Source: Gnetum montanum (lineage: Eukaryota > Streptophyta > Gnetopsida > Gnetales > Gnetaceae). Taken from it: a DNA stretch of 64,000 bases. The stretch spans positions 260,072-324,071 of the forward strand of contig MNCI01029135.1 in NCBI GenBank assembly GCA_015680685.1, in the 5' to 3' direction. The stretch's first letter is position 1. Each line of letters begins with the position of its first letter. Below are positions 22,761 to 33,736 of this stretch, one piece after another. Made by a program: the position numbers and the translations under genes. A model generated the notes under the pieces. The model had not been told where the DNA came from and did no database searches. It worked only from the letters and a program-made list of their open reading frames with translations.

Positions 22761-24190
22761 CTATGAAAGATTTTGCTCAATTTAAAGCTTTATGAGGTCC
22801 ATCTCATGTTAAGATAGAGCAAGAACATGAAAGAGTAGGATCTGAAAAAGGACAATTAATGAGAGATATGTCTAACAAAATAGTGAAGCTTGAAAAAGCT
22901 TTGGCAAGAGTTAATATCAAGGAAGAAAGGAAAAATAGAAAGCATAAACATCAAGACACTAAGTTAGTAGAAGATGAGGATGAAAGTGACCTTATTATGT
23001 CCAACTTTCTTGATATTGAATCTGATAATGAGTTATCTAGTGTTCATTATGCAAGTAAATCTTCTAGCAATGGATCTAGTGATACTTCTTCTCTATCAAG
23101 TTCTGAAGAAGATATGTCTTCAGATGAAGAATGTAATAACAATGAGGAAAATGGATATAGTCTTCGATCTAAGGAAAGACTAACTACTTCTAGACCCCCA
23201 AATGTTATTACTGATCCATCTACTAAGAGAAAAGCTTTTGAGCCAAGTAGAAAGGATAAGAATAAAGGTAAAGACAATCAAGTGGAGCAAAGCACTCCAA
23301 ATCAGTCTTTTAATAAATGGATAAAGAGATCAAGCTTCATTGGTGATGGAGAATATGATTTGATAGAAGACCTTAAACATGTCAAAGCCAATATTAGCCT
23401 CTATCAGTTGCTTCAAATAGGAGATCAGCAAAGAAAGGCTTTAGAATTCATTAAAGGTAAAAGGAGAGCTAGAGAATCAGAGTTAAGTTATGTGTCTAAC
23501 AATGATGAGAAATTAAAGACTTCATATGATAAGGAAGCTCCTCCTTTCCTTTTGACAATGAAATTAAAGGATAAATTCTTACACAATTGTTTGGTTGATT
23601 CTGGAGCCACATCTACTATAATGCCATTATCTATATGTAAGAAACTTGGTTTGATTCCTGAAAAATGAAATAAAAAGATTGTTCAAGTGGATAAAAGTAG
23701 AGTGAAGATTGTGGGTCAATTACCAAATGTCCTATTGGAAATTGCATCTGAACCCCGTGTCAGAAGTAGAGTAACTATTCAAGTGGAAAATATACCAAAT
23801 TCGCATAGTCTCTTATTGAGTAGAAGTTGGAGTAAGAACTTCTCAGGATACATATCAACAGATTATTCTCACATGTGGCTACCTTGGAAAGTAGAACCAA
23901 ATCAGATATACATCTATAGCGAACCTTTGATGATTGATAACATTACTTCAAATGGAAAAAGTAAAATGATTGAAAAGGGAGGTGTTGAACAAAAAATTTG
24001 TACACTCCAAGAAAATGAGAATTCATCTAAGAAAGAAGATGAGAGGATTGCTAAACAAAAAGTTCAAGAAGATCAAGTTGAAAACTCCAACAAGCAAAAA
24101 AATAATAGAGAGATCATTTATGAGAAGGTTAGAGATATGAGGATTTCTACCAGAGTAATCCTCAACATTCTCTTTCCATCTCAAGAATAG
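22690..24190 (+). pseudogene. Protease region of element C
   Basis: This frame runs through one stop (near 22793), an open piece 22859-23668, a stop (23666-23668) and a second open piece 23687-24190. The first part is a coiled, very acidic and serine-rich linker. The aspartic protease follows, with catalytic DSGATSTIM at about residue 247 of the 22859 piece and the second half (HSLLLSRSW) after the stop. The C-terminal 100 residues are lysine/glutamate-rich. The usual next domains, reverse transcriptase and integrase, are absent: only 206 bases remain before LTR2. Confidence 0.75.
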
Positions 24191-24380
24191 GCCATGAACA
24201 AAGGACTAGATAATGTACAATTTGTTGTTTTTTTTAGGAATGAGGTTTTTATACCATCAAACCTTATGTTTGATGGGAATTTTCCTCCAAAAATATTTAT
24301 GTTTTCAACTGTAAAAAGTTCAATAAAAGCTTCAAGTACAATTCAGTTTTAAAATATGGCTTGCATAAATTTGAGCCTTT

Positions 24381-24395
24381 TAAAGGGGGCAGAAA
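24381..24395 (+). promoter_or_regulatory. Polypurine tract of element C
   Basis: TAAAGGGGGCAGAAA lies directly before LTR2 (TGTTGG) and fits the plus-strand primer. Confidence 0.8.
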
Positions 24396-24633
24396 TGTTG
24401 GAACATTTTGGCCATTTCATGGAATAGTTGGCATTATGATTGAAAAGGGATTCAACAATATTTACACAATCAAGTGCATCTACGGGTCAATTCAGTACCC
24501 TTGATGATGTTGGAGGGTACTCAAAATTAGTCGAATCATATAGGCTTGCTAAGGACAAGCATGAAATGAACCAATGGTAGAAGTGAAGGTCATTGAAAGT
24601 TATTTTCCCCAAATCAGTGCATGAACATAGCAA

Positions 24634-24956
24634 TTACGGCGAGCATAGAAGATCTTCCTTATCAAAAGATCCTTGGATGTAGGCAGAATTTGTGGATGGG
24701 CTCTTTGTAATTGTCGATGAGGTAAAGCTCATTACAAAGCCTACACCACATCCACCACCTTCAAGGACACCTCCACCACCAATCAAGCGTGTACCAAATG
24801 CAAAATCTTCCAATCTGAAACTGGCTGAATCCAAAGTTTGAAATCCTAGTGACAATGAAGTTTCGACGATTGAGGCAGCATCGTCAACCTTTGCTATGAT
24901 GCAAGCCATGAAGAAAGCAGAAGAAAGATCAAAAATAGAGAAAGAAGACATAGAAT
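24634..24956 (+). pseudogene. Captured proline-rich fragment, LTR2 copy
   Basis: This is the counterpart of 18478-18802. The + frame has a TGA in place of a codon that is open in LTR1; the - frame is open in both copies. Product not recognised. Confidence 0.35.
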
Positions 24957-24961
24957 AAGTT

Positions 24962-25420
24962 TAATGCAATCATCTGGAATCGCTAGTTCTATCAGAAAAC
25001 CAGCTCTCGGGAACTATACCGTTAGGAGTTGCTTGGCTGAGAAACGTAATATTCAAATTTGATCTTCCATTAAACCGTCTATGTGGGATAGTGCCTGCAG
25101 ACATTGGAGGGCTTCAAATGGCTCAGTACATCAATCTCTTTGGCAACCATCTCTCTGGAAATATTAGAGATTATATGCAAAACTGGTTGGACGCTAGGCA
25201 AGTTAATTTATCTTTCAATAATTTCAGCAACAGCATCCTGGATTCAATTGGCAACAAGATGAGATAGCTTCAAAGCTTAGATTTGTCCTACAATGATTTC
25301 ATGGGATCTATTCTAGATACTCTGTTAAATCTTTCAAATCTTCATTACTTGAACCTCTCCTACAATTTCTTTGCTAGGGGAATTTCATGTCAAGGAGCAT
25401 CTAGTCTCAGTTTAAGGAAT
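24962..25420 (+). pseudogene. Captured LRR receptor-type gene fragment, LTR2 copy
   Basis: It reads LESLVLSENQLSGTIP, LCGIVPADIGGL, NHLSGNI, VNLSFNNF, LQSLDLSYNDF and LSNLHYLNLSYNFF: about five to six LRR units in one frame with a single stop near 25266. It is less damaged than the LTR1 copy. Confidence 0.75.
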
Positions 25421-26502
25421 TCAACAGGACCCATGGCAGACACTACTGGGCAGTGCCGATCGAAAATGGAAGCTATTCCCATCCTACCTCAGCCACTCTC
25501 ACGACTCCCTCCATCATCTCTACCATCTCCTCCATTTTTTCACTGCTCACTCAAACCCTAGCAGTTGGCAATGACGCAAAATCGTGCAAGAAACTGCAGA
25601 ATCTACCTGGAAATCCAGCCTATGGTGCCTTGAGGGTTTTGACAAGAAATCTGCATGATGCCAACATTTTTCCAGATAGACCAGTAGCGCCAATCATTCT
25701 TGACCAATGGCGATCCTCTTCCTATGTCGATTTCTTGAGCGGACAGAGTTCAAGATTGGCATAGTGGGTAAAAAAATGTTGCGGGTGGCACCTGAGGCGA
25801 AAGCCCGAGAATTTTGCAGAATGAGGCTCCATAGCCAGCCATTTTTACTAGGGTTAGGATTGATCCATTTGCCGATGTGCAGCCTCGCGAGGATGTGCTT
25901 GTTATTGGATGTCAGGGGAATGAGCCTCCAGCCTTGAACCTGCTTGTGTTGCTGACCCATGACTTTGGCTTTGATCTTGGCCTCTCTGCTACAGTTGCTG
26001 CACTTGCAACGGTGATTAAAATAGAATTGTGGATAGTGGTAGGCATGAACATTGAGCAGCACCTGATAAATAGATGATACGTGTCTAAACAAAGCTATTC
26101 AAAAATTAAAATGATTAGTTTTAACCAAGATTCTGAACAATTATTTTCTGATGACCATAATCGAGATTCCAAGGGTGCATAATTCCACTATGGTAAAAGT
26201 GGTTATGTTAAATTTTAATTTTCTCCTAGGACAAAAGTTATATATTTACTTATTGTTTAAAAAAGAAAATAAAATCATGGGTCCCAAGCATTAGAAAGAT
26301 GGACAAATATTACACATGTACATATATATTTATATATTAACCCATCCATGTATGCATCAACTCCATGGTTATTATCTCTACTACTATGATGTAAATAACA
26401 ATAAAATATTTTATGATTTAAAAAGAGAATTTGTGCAACAATTGTTCAAAGTCCCATGTGAATTGAACACTTGTCAATTGAAATGGTGGTTATAACCACC
26501 AC

Positions 26503-27242
26503 NNNNNNNNNNNNNNNNNNNNNNNNNNNNNNNNNNNNNNNNNNNNNNNNNNNNNNNNNNNNNNNNNNNNNNNNNNNNNNNNNNNNNNNNNNNNNNNNNN
26601 NNNNNNNNNNNNNNNNNNNNNNNNNNNNNNNNNNNNNNNNNNNNNNNNNNNNNNNNNNNNNNNNNNNNNNNNNNNNNNNNNNNNNNNNNNNNNNNNNNNN
26701 NNNNNNNNNNNNNNNNNNNNNNNNNNNNNNNNNNNNNNNNNNNNNNNNNNNNNNNNNNNNNNNNNNNNNNNNNNNNNNNNNNNNNNNNNNNNNNNNNNNN
26801 NNNNNNNNNNNNNNNNNNNNNNNNNNNNNNNNNNNNNNNNNNNNNNNNNNNNNNNNNNNNNNNNNNNNNNNNNNNNNNNNNNNNNNNNNNNNNNNNNNNN
26901 NNNNNNNNNNNNNNNNNNNNNNNNNNNNNNNNNNNNNNNNNNNNNNNNNNNNNNNNNNNNNNNNNNNNNNNNNNNNNNNNNNNNNNNNNNNNNNNNNNNN
27001 NNNNNNNNNNNNNNNNNNNNNNNNNNNNNNNNNNNNNNNNNNNNNNNNNNNNNNNNNNNNNNNNNNNNNNNNNNNNNNNNNNNNNNNNNNNNNNNNNNNN
27101 NNNNNNNNNNNNNNNNNNNNNNNNNNNNNNNNNNNNNNNNNNNNNNNNNNNNNNNNNNNNNNNNNNNNNNNNNNNNNNNNNNNNNNNNNNNNNNNNNNNN
27201 NNNNNNNNNNNNNNNNNNNNNNNNNNNNNNNNNNNNNNNNNN
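26503..27242. other. Assembly gap of 740 N
   Basis: It should contain about 476 bases of the LTR of C (equivalent to 20350-20826), the left TSD of B and the first two bases of the B LTR. Frames of unknown residues across it are artefacts. Confidence 0.9.
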
Positions 27243-27472
27243 TCTACCAATCAACTGTTTCTGACCAATAGAGTCTTCCCAGCAGAACGATTACTCCTGC
27301 CGCCGGTGCTCAAAGCGAACTGTGCTCTGTTTCTGCTGTAAGGTGATGCTGTCAACAATTGCCAAAGCGCTGCTCTCTGTATCTTTGCTCCAAAAGTGAT
27401 AAGTGTTCTAGTGCTCAGAAAAATGCCTTTGCTTCTCTGATTTGCCAACCCTTGTATCTTTGTCGACTAGGG

Positions 27473-27482
27473 TATTTATAGG
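27473..27482 (-). promoter_or_regulatory. TATA box, 3' LTR of element B
   Basis: CCTATAAATA on the - strand, conserved at 43205-43214 in the other LTR. Confidence 0.65.
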
Positions 27483-27580
27483 CTGCGACGCCCTGTGAAA
27501 AAGATGCAACCCTGATGACGTGTGCCCCGAATGTTTTGGATACTGTTGACTTGACCATTTTTGCGTCAAACTTCCTGATT

Positions 27581-28060
27581 ACGCACAATACGCTCGTTCG
27601 CGTATTGTGCGTGCGAAGAAGAGACGTGCGTCGAGCATGTCTTAACTGTCTTTGAGTTATATTACGCTCATTCACGCTGTGTTGCATGTATGAGCGTAAC
27701 ATGGAAACAATGGAGTTAAAGCTATTTTACGCTTGCTTACGCAGTCGCGCGTAGTGAAGCGTAGAACAATGTTTAGCTTGGCGACGCAATACGTTGTGTT
27801 GCGTGATGAGCGTATGATGAGCAATCGCATTTGCTTAGACTTTGCCTTTGACTGTTCTGGAGCTTATTACGCTGCCGTGCGTAATAGAGCGTAAACTTGG
27901 CCTTCAACAAAAGACTTAGCAAAATACACAAGAAGTCGCATATCATGCTGCTTAATCTTCTCCCTATGCCGAAGTAAGTATCCTTCTGATGTCGGACTAT
28001 GTTGAAACAGCATCACGCTAAGCGCCATTACGCTATGTTGCGTGATATAGCATAAACAAC
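27581..28060. repeat. Array of TACGC-stem inverted repeats in U3 of B
   Basis: 27581-27593 and 27600-27612 form a perfect 13-bp stem with a six-base loop. Further stems: 27662-27671 with 27690-27699 (TTACGCTCAT / ATGAGCGTAA), ATTACGC/GCGTAAT near 27868-27887, and an imperfect pair near 28028-28055. All use the word TTACGC or GCGTAA. Confidence 0.8.
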
Positions 28061-28225
28061 AAAAGCATATAAAGATTAGGAATCTGCACAAGAAGTTGCG
28101 GATTTAATGCTACGCGCCTCTTGGTGTTGTTCTGTTTTACTCTCCCCTCTGGAATTCTGACATGCGCCCCTGCCTAGATTGTGAATCTTTGCCTGAGGCT
28201 GACTCGCAATTTTCACGGTGTTTCA

Positions 28226-28240
28226 ATGGCCCCTCTTTGT
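28226..28240 (-). promoter_or_regulatory. Polypurine tract of element B
   Basis: On the - strand, ACAAAGAGGGGCCAT directly precedes the LTR start TGAAACAC. Confidence 0.7.
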
Positions 28241-29334
28241 TAACGGTTGGAGGGCTTACCCGAACGACATCGACAAAGAATACGAAACATCGGATTGGTA
28301 GAAGCAAGAACAACGTCCATCCATGGCTACTCAAGGGTTGCCTTGTCAACATGGGAAAGAAAAGCTAGAGGGAATGGGAGATAGAATGGCATGGTAGGGA
28401 ACAGGTTCAGAGAAGGTGTAGAATGAGGTAGGATGGTAGGAGTATGGAATACGCTTACTGCACGCACAGAAACGTATGCACACTTATGTTGACAGGAATG
28501 CTTTCAGATGAGCGTAGCGCGTCAGCCTGAGATCTCTCTGTCACTGATTATAGCAGGAATGCTTGCAAAAGGAGCATGGTGCATCACTTCTGCAATATCT
28601 CTACTAGGGGGAGTGTGGAAAATGGATACTTGCGTATGTAGGTTTTGCATGTGGAAAGCGAGTGGTGGGGATGAAAGGAAATAAGAGCTAAGGGTAGGAT
28701 TTGTGAGAGGTACAGGCATGCAGAGCTAAGTGGTCGGGCGAACCTGAGTAGCCATTTCAACATGCTGTTGTACTTCACCACTCAAATGGATGCACCTTTG
28801 AATGCCATCCTCCAAAGCAAGTAACCTGCAGCCATAGAATAAAACAGAGAACACCACTGCTCATGCAAACACGAGGCGAGGTTGTTGAAACAAGCGCTGT
28901 TTGATGCGAGCGAGAGCGATTGGGCCATGAAGAAGGAGCTGGGGCATGAGGGCAGAGCCGCCAATACTGACAATTGGCCCAGCATATCTTCCCCAAAAGG
29001 CATCAGACACAGTGCACCTAACTGGTTAGACAAGGAACCAGTAAGATGAATTTGCGAAGCCAGCGTCCGATAGCGATGATCGGCGGAGGTTCCCGAGGTT
29101 GTTGTCGACGAGGATTTCGTCAGGGCTCCGGCTGGCGAGACTAAACCCTCAGAGGTACCACCACTACAGTGGGCGCAGCGACGGCATCTCCGAGGGATTA
29201 GTATGATGCCTCTCAGCTTGTCCGAGGAATCAATAGGATGCCGGCGAGGTGGCGACACCGGGACTGTCCTAGTATCCCACCTTGTTTGTTGTGCAGCTGC
29301 ACAGAGGTGATCACACTCGCTTGGTTTATATGGC
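28241..29334 (-). other. 3' non-coding spacer of element B
   Basis: It lies between the integrase end and the polypurine tract. A - strand frame at 28782-29582 is open for 266 codons, but its first third is translated tandem repeat and the rest shows no motif. I do not call it a gene. Its GC content is higher than that of the surrounding LTR of C. Confidence 0.5.
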
Positions 29335-29845
29335 AGCAATCCGTAAGTCCTAGTTTTGAGTCCTGGTAGACTGTCATCACTGGTTTTTAATCTCAGCAGA
29401 CCATGGTCCCAATTTAAAGTCTGGGCGGACTGAGAAGTGCTAGTTTTACATCGTAGCGGATGGTCGTATGTCTGATTTATGGTCTCAGCAGACCGTGCTA
29501 TGGATGTCAGTTTCATGTCATGACCCAAGGACAGATCTGTGCTGGTTTTACGTCTCAGCAGACGGCTACTTACCTGTGCCAATTTAGCGTCGTGGCGGAC
29601 GCGTGCAAAAGATGCCAGTTTTTTGTCTTGGTGGACCTGTACAACATTGCCAGTTTTTCATCATAGCGAACGGTTACAACCTACCAGTTTAGCGTCATAG
29701 CGGATGAATATTGCCAGTTTAGCGTCGTGGCAGATGCGTGCAAGGAATGCTAGTTTTACGTCGTAGCGAACGATCAGTGCCAGTTTAGCGTTGTAGCGGA
29801 CGAATATTGCCAGTTTAGCGTCGTGGCGGACGCGTATTGCCATAC
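29335..29845. repeat. Degenerate tandem repeat after integrase
   Basis: About 15 imperfect units are built on GCCAGTTTAGCGTCGT followed by GGCGGACG. Spacing is roughly 27-40 bases. The best-preserved units are at 29690-29845. Tandem repeats in this position are known in Tat elements and can seed satellites. Confidence 0.75.
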
Positions 29846-29869
29846 CTGCTGTCGACACCTTAGATGCTG

Positions 29870-31153
29870 TTAAATGTAATACCGCTTCAAATACACATGA
29901 TTTACTGGGTTTGCTAATTCATTTCCATTGACGTCTGCTAACTTGAATGCTCCGTTGTTGTACATGTCGATCACCAAGAAAGGGCCTTCCCAGTTTGCAG
30001 AGAATTTGCTTACTGGTTCACGCACGACCTTGAGAACTAGATCTCCTTTCTTGATCGGGCGCTGTTGAAGGTTGTGGCGATGTTTTTGTTGCTGTTTGTC
30101 TTGATACCTTTCAATTGTGTCAAGAGCCTGTATCCGCTTCTCTTCTACTGAATCCAAATCTACGATTCGAGACTCGGTGTGTTGAGCCTCATTTATAACC
30201 GCGGAGAGGACCATTCTCTGAGAAGGGATTTGCAACTTAAGAGGCAGCACTACTTCAGACCCGTAAACTAGGCTATAGGGCGTACTACCCGTAGCTGTCC
30301 TACACAGAGTACGATATGCCCATAGCACATAGAGGATCTGTTCGTGCCACCACCTTTTATTGCTGTCGAGCATTTTCTTGAGTAGATTGATGATCACTTT
30401 GTTTGTTGCTTCAGCTTGACCATTCGCTTGCAGGTAATAAGGGGAAGAAAAAGATTGTCTAATGTCTAGGTTATCACAGAAGGATTTAGTTTCCATGCTA
30501 CTGAACTGCGGCCCATTGTTGGTCACAATAGTCATCGGGAGACCAAATCTGGTTACTATGTTGTCCAGGATAAAATGGCAAATCTGCTGAGATGTGATCT
30601 TCCGCAGGGGAATAGCCTCTACCCACTTTGTGAAATACTCAGTAGCGGTAATGATAAAGCTATGACCTACGGAGGACTTTGGCGTGATGGGGCCTATAAT
30701 GTCTAGCCCCCATCATTGAAATGGCGATGTTATCTGTGTTGTATGTAATTCTGTGGGTGACACGTGTATAAGATTTGCGTGACGCTGACACGTGTCACAG
30801 GTTTTAACCTTCATCAGGCAATCTTTTTCCATGCGTGGCCAGTAGTATCCTAAGCGATAGATTTTTAGGGCCATAGCCCATGGTGCTACGTGGCCGCCGC
30901 ACAGTCCCTCATGAACTTCGCCGACTATATGCCGTGCTTGGTTTTTGTCGACGCAAGTTAGCAGCACGCCATCAAAGGAGTGTCTACAAAGAGTGCTGTC
31001 GCCGATGATGATGTATTGCTTAGCCCGCTTACGGATTGTGTCTTTCTGTGCGCATGTCAATGCAGACGGTAGCTCGCCCTGTAAAAGGTAAGTTTTAATG
31101 TCGTCGTACCATTCAGGTGTGCTCTCCTTGAGAAGAGAGGAGATTTGTGCCAT
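29870..31153 (-). pseudogene. Integrase of element B
   Basis: It is in frame with the RNase H and RT upstream. The piece 31153-30713 holds the zinc-binding domain (HEGLCGGH at about residue 81, CDTC at about 119) and ends at a TGA at 30713-30715. The next part continues with WGLDIIGP, the first catalytic Asp. The piece 30535-29870 has VTNNGPQF, where the second catalytic Asp is Asn (residue 6), and the Glu of QAEATNK 35 residues later, so D-D-35-E has become D-N-35-E. The C-terminal part ends EGPFLVIDMYNNGAFKLAD...YLKRYYI, the usual Tat end. Integrase would insert the cDNA; this copy should be inactive. Confidence 0.85.
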
Positions 31154-32305
31154 CTAAATGATAGGATCTGTGCAGTCTGTAATCAATGCAGGGCAGGTGT
31201 CAAAAAGATGTGTAGGCACGTTCAAAGCCAGTGTTGCCAGTGCGTCGGCCAGTGTGTTATCCGTGTGTGGCACATGCTGGGCATCGATGGTCGCAAATTG
31301 TCTCAGAAGATCTTTAGCTGTATCGCAGTAGGGCTGCAAATGTACAGCCTTGCAGGCGTAGACTTCTGTGATCTGATTTATGACAAGCATCGAATCGCCC
31401 CTAATCGCCAGGTGTTGAACATCGAGTTCACTGGCAGTTAGTAACCCCCTGAGGAGCCCCTCATACTTTGCCACATTGTTCGTACAAGGGAAGGTCAAGC
31501 GATAAGCGTGCAGACACATATCCTCAGGAGATAGCGTGATAACAGTGGCAGCACTGCCACCTCTAGCGGTTGAAGTGCCGTCAAAGTACAACGTTGCTTC
31601 GGGGCCTGTCGAGACAGGGCTTAGACTATGCACATGTTCGTCAGGGAACTCTGGCTCTATAGTTGTCTGATTGTTAATTGGTGAAGTTATTAACTGGTCA
31701 GCTATCGCTTGGCCTTTCGTAGATGATTGGCCAACGTAGTCCAGATTGAATTCTGCCGTGATAGCCTTCCAGTGAGCTATTTTACTATTCTCGTATAAGC
31801 TATGCGTAATGGCCCTAAGAATGTTGTTTTTATAGATGACGTTAACTTTGCTACGGAAGAGATAACGTCTACACTTTTTAAGCGTAAAAACTAAGGCTAG
31901 GAAATTACGCTCTACGTCGATGTACCTCGTTTTGTACGCACATAGAGCATGACTCAAGTAGTAGATGGGCACTTTCGACCCATCATCCCTCCTTTGGTAA
32001 AGTAATGTTGCTAACGCTATGTCTGAAGTTGCGAGGTAAATGTAAAATGGCAAATCCCTTTGTGGTGGGAAAACCGTCGGTAAATGTTGTAGTTCTTGTT
32101 TTAAGCTGTCAAATGCATGCTGGCAATCATCGGTCCATTCAAAATTAACCCCCTTTTTTAGCAAGTGTTGCATAGGGTGTAGCTTATCGGTTAATCTCGA
32201 GATGAACCGTCGTATAAACTGTAAGCGTCCCTGTAACCCGCGTAATTGCTTGAGGTCTGTAGGAGGCGTTAACTCGACAATGTCCTTGACCTTATCAGGG
32301 TCAAC
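31154..32305 (-). pseudogene. Two RNase H domains of element B
   Basis: In the frame of RT, the open piece 32173-31154 (339 residues) starts with the classical gypsy RNase H: TSD at about 50 and VERNFLALVF at about 87, while the usual third acidic site reads YKNN. A second RNase H follows with a full acidic set: YFDGT (D198), YEGLL (E238), GDSML (D260) and DNTLADALA (D305/D310). A second, archaeal-type RNase H next to the first is a known feature of Tat elements. It would remove RNA from the RNA-DNA hybrid. A TAG at 31154-31156 separates it from integrase. Confidence 0.85.
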
Positions 32306-33364
32306 TCATATGCCAGTTTCTGACACCACAAATCCCAGCATGCATCTGGTTTTGACTCCGAATACGCACTTCTTTGGGTTAAGCCGGAGCTCGTATTTGG
32401 AACATCTTTTAAGGACTAACTCCAGGTCCCCTGAATGATCCTCAGACTTTAAAGACTTAATTGCTATATCATCTACGTAGTCATTCAGTCTTCCTAGGAG
32501 ATAATCACTAAAGATGTAAGTCATGGCTCGCTGATACGTTGCTCCGGCGTTCTTTAGACTGAAAGGCATCATAGTGTAACAAAAGGTGCCCCAGGGCATC
32601 ATGAATGTTGTGGTCAATTGATGCTCTGGATTAATGTGAATCTGGTTATAGCCTGAAAATCCATCCATGAAGGATAGCAACACATGCCCAGCTGTTGTAT
32701 CGACTAGCTGGTCGATACTCGGTAGCGGGAAGTTGTCCTTGATTGTGGCCTTATTCAAGTCCTGGAAGTCGATGCAGATGCGTATGCTTCCAGTCTTCTT
32801 TGGGACGACTACAATGTTAGACACCCAATCCGAGTAATCGACTGCACAGATGAAACTAGCCTGATACAGTTTAGTGATTTCGTCACACACGGCTAACGCG
32901 ATCTCTAGCTTGATTTTGCGTGCCTTTTGTCTAACTGCTTTAACTTGCAGGTCTAAGATGATGTTATGTTGGATTAGCCTGGGATCTAATCCAGGCATAT
33001 CCTCGTATGGCCATGCAAAGACAGTAATGTTGTCTTGTAGGACCTGTTTTACGACATCGTGCATTTTTTGGTCTAACAAAGAACTGACTTTAAGCGTTTT
33101 AGCTTCACCCTTATGCGTAACGATAGGAACCTCACTGAGGGGGTCTTCGATTATGTCCCCAGCCTCCAGGTCTAGCGTGCGCATTGACTGTTTTGGCCAT
33201 TCTGGGGACGTCTCCGACGCAGCTATGGCTACGCCTTCTAAAGGGGGGTTAACGTCTACTAGCGCGGAGTCAAACTGCCTAATTACCTTCCAGTATGGGC
33301 CCGTCAAAGTTAGGGGTGCTGAAATTGTTGCGTCCATTTGCCATCTGTCTTGCAAAACCGCCAA
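32306..33364 (-). pseudogene. Reverse transcriptase of element B
   Basis: 352 open codons. A linker with EDMPGLDPRLIQHNI precedes the polymerase. RT motifs: VVVPKKTGSIRICIDFQDLN (about 185-204), SFMDGFSGYNQI with the first catalytic Asp at 234, MPWGTFCYTMMPFSLKNA (about 256-273) and the active-site YVDD at 296-299. A TGA at 32306-32308 interrupts the frame after the palm, where CGA would be expected. The start at 33364 is the first ATG only; how RT was joined to gag-protease across the antisense block is unknown. Confidence 0.85.
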
Positions 33365-33736
33365 GTGCGTAAATGATTAAGAGACAAGTGACGTGATGTC
33401 GCCGAACGTGGAAGGCTAACTGAATTTTGAATATTATAGACAGGCTGTAATCAATGTAACCCGATTACGAGGCGATAAGATGTGGTAGTTTAACGTCATT
33501 TCGGACAATGGTGCGTGCGATATTAGCCGCATTAATATTTGGATTTTCGAGTTCCGTTTTAAGAAGGTCACGCTGAAACCAGATATCAAGTCGGTGATCC
33601 CCGCGTATAAGTAGGTAGTTTTTGGATGAGGATAGGTTGTTGGCTGTTAAGCATTAGAACTCGTGATTGTCGCTGAGAGAAGGAGGAGCAGGAAGTTAGA
33701 GCGTGTAATCTTGCGAAGATTTGCAAGTGTTAAGCT
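33365..33736. other. Spacer between RT and the antisense gene, with a possible promoter
   Basis: No coding sequence. On the + strand, TATAAGTAG at 33606-33614 lies about 125 bases before the ATG of the antisense gene and could be its TATA box. Confidence 0.4.
33606..33614 (+). promoter_or_regulatory. Possible TATA box of the antisense gene
   Basis: TATAAGTAG, in a suitable place for the ATG at 33737 and on the opposite strand to the element promoter. Position and motif only. Confidence 0.35.

Larger units (their letters stand above)
24396..26502 (+). repeat. 3' LTR of element C, left part
   Basis: It aligns with 18240-20350 of LTR1. The LTR continues in the gap (equivalent to about 20350-20826) and resumes after element B near 44010. 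Confidence 0.85.
27241..28225 (-). repeat. 3' LTR of element B
   Basis: It matches 42973-43964. Its terminal TG lies in the gap; the other end is TGTTTCA at 28225. On the element strand the LTR reads TGAAACAC...GGTAGACA. U3 spans about 27483-28225 and carries an array of TACGC-stem inverted repeats. Confidence 0.85.

Noticed and set aside
26471-27271. Long open frames across the second N run
   Set aside because: The same artefact: 740 N.
28782-29582. 266-codon frame on the - strand after integrase of B
   Set aside because: Part of it is translated tandem repeat, no domain is visible, and it lies in the known hypervariable 3' spacer. An accessory gene is not excluded, but I see no support.
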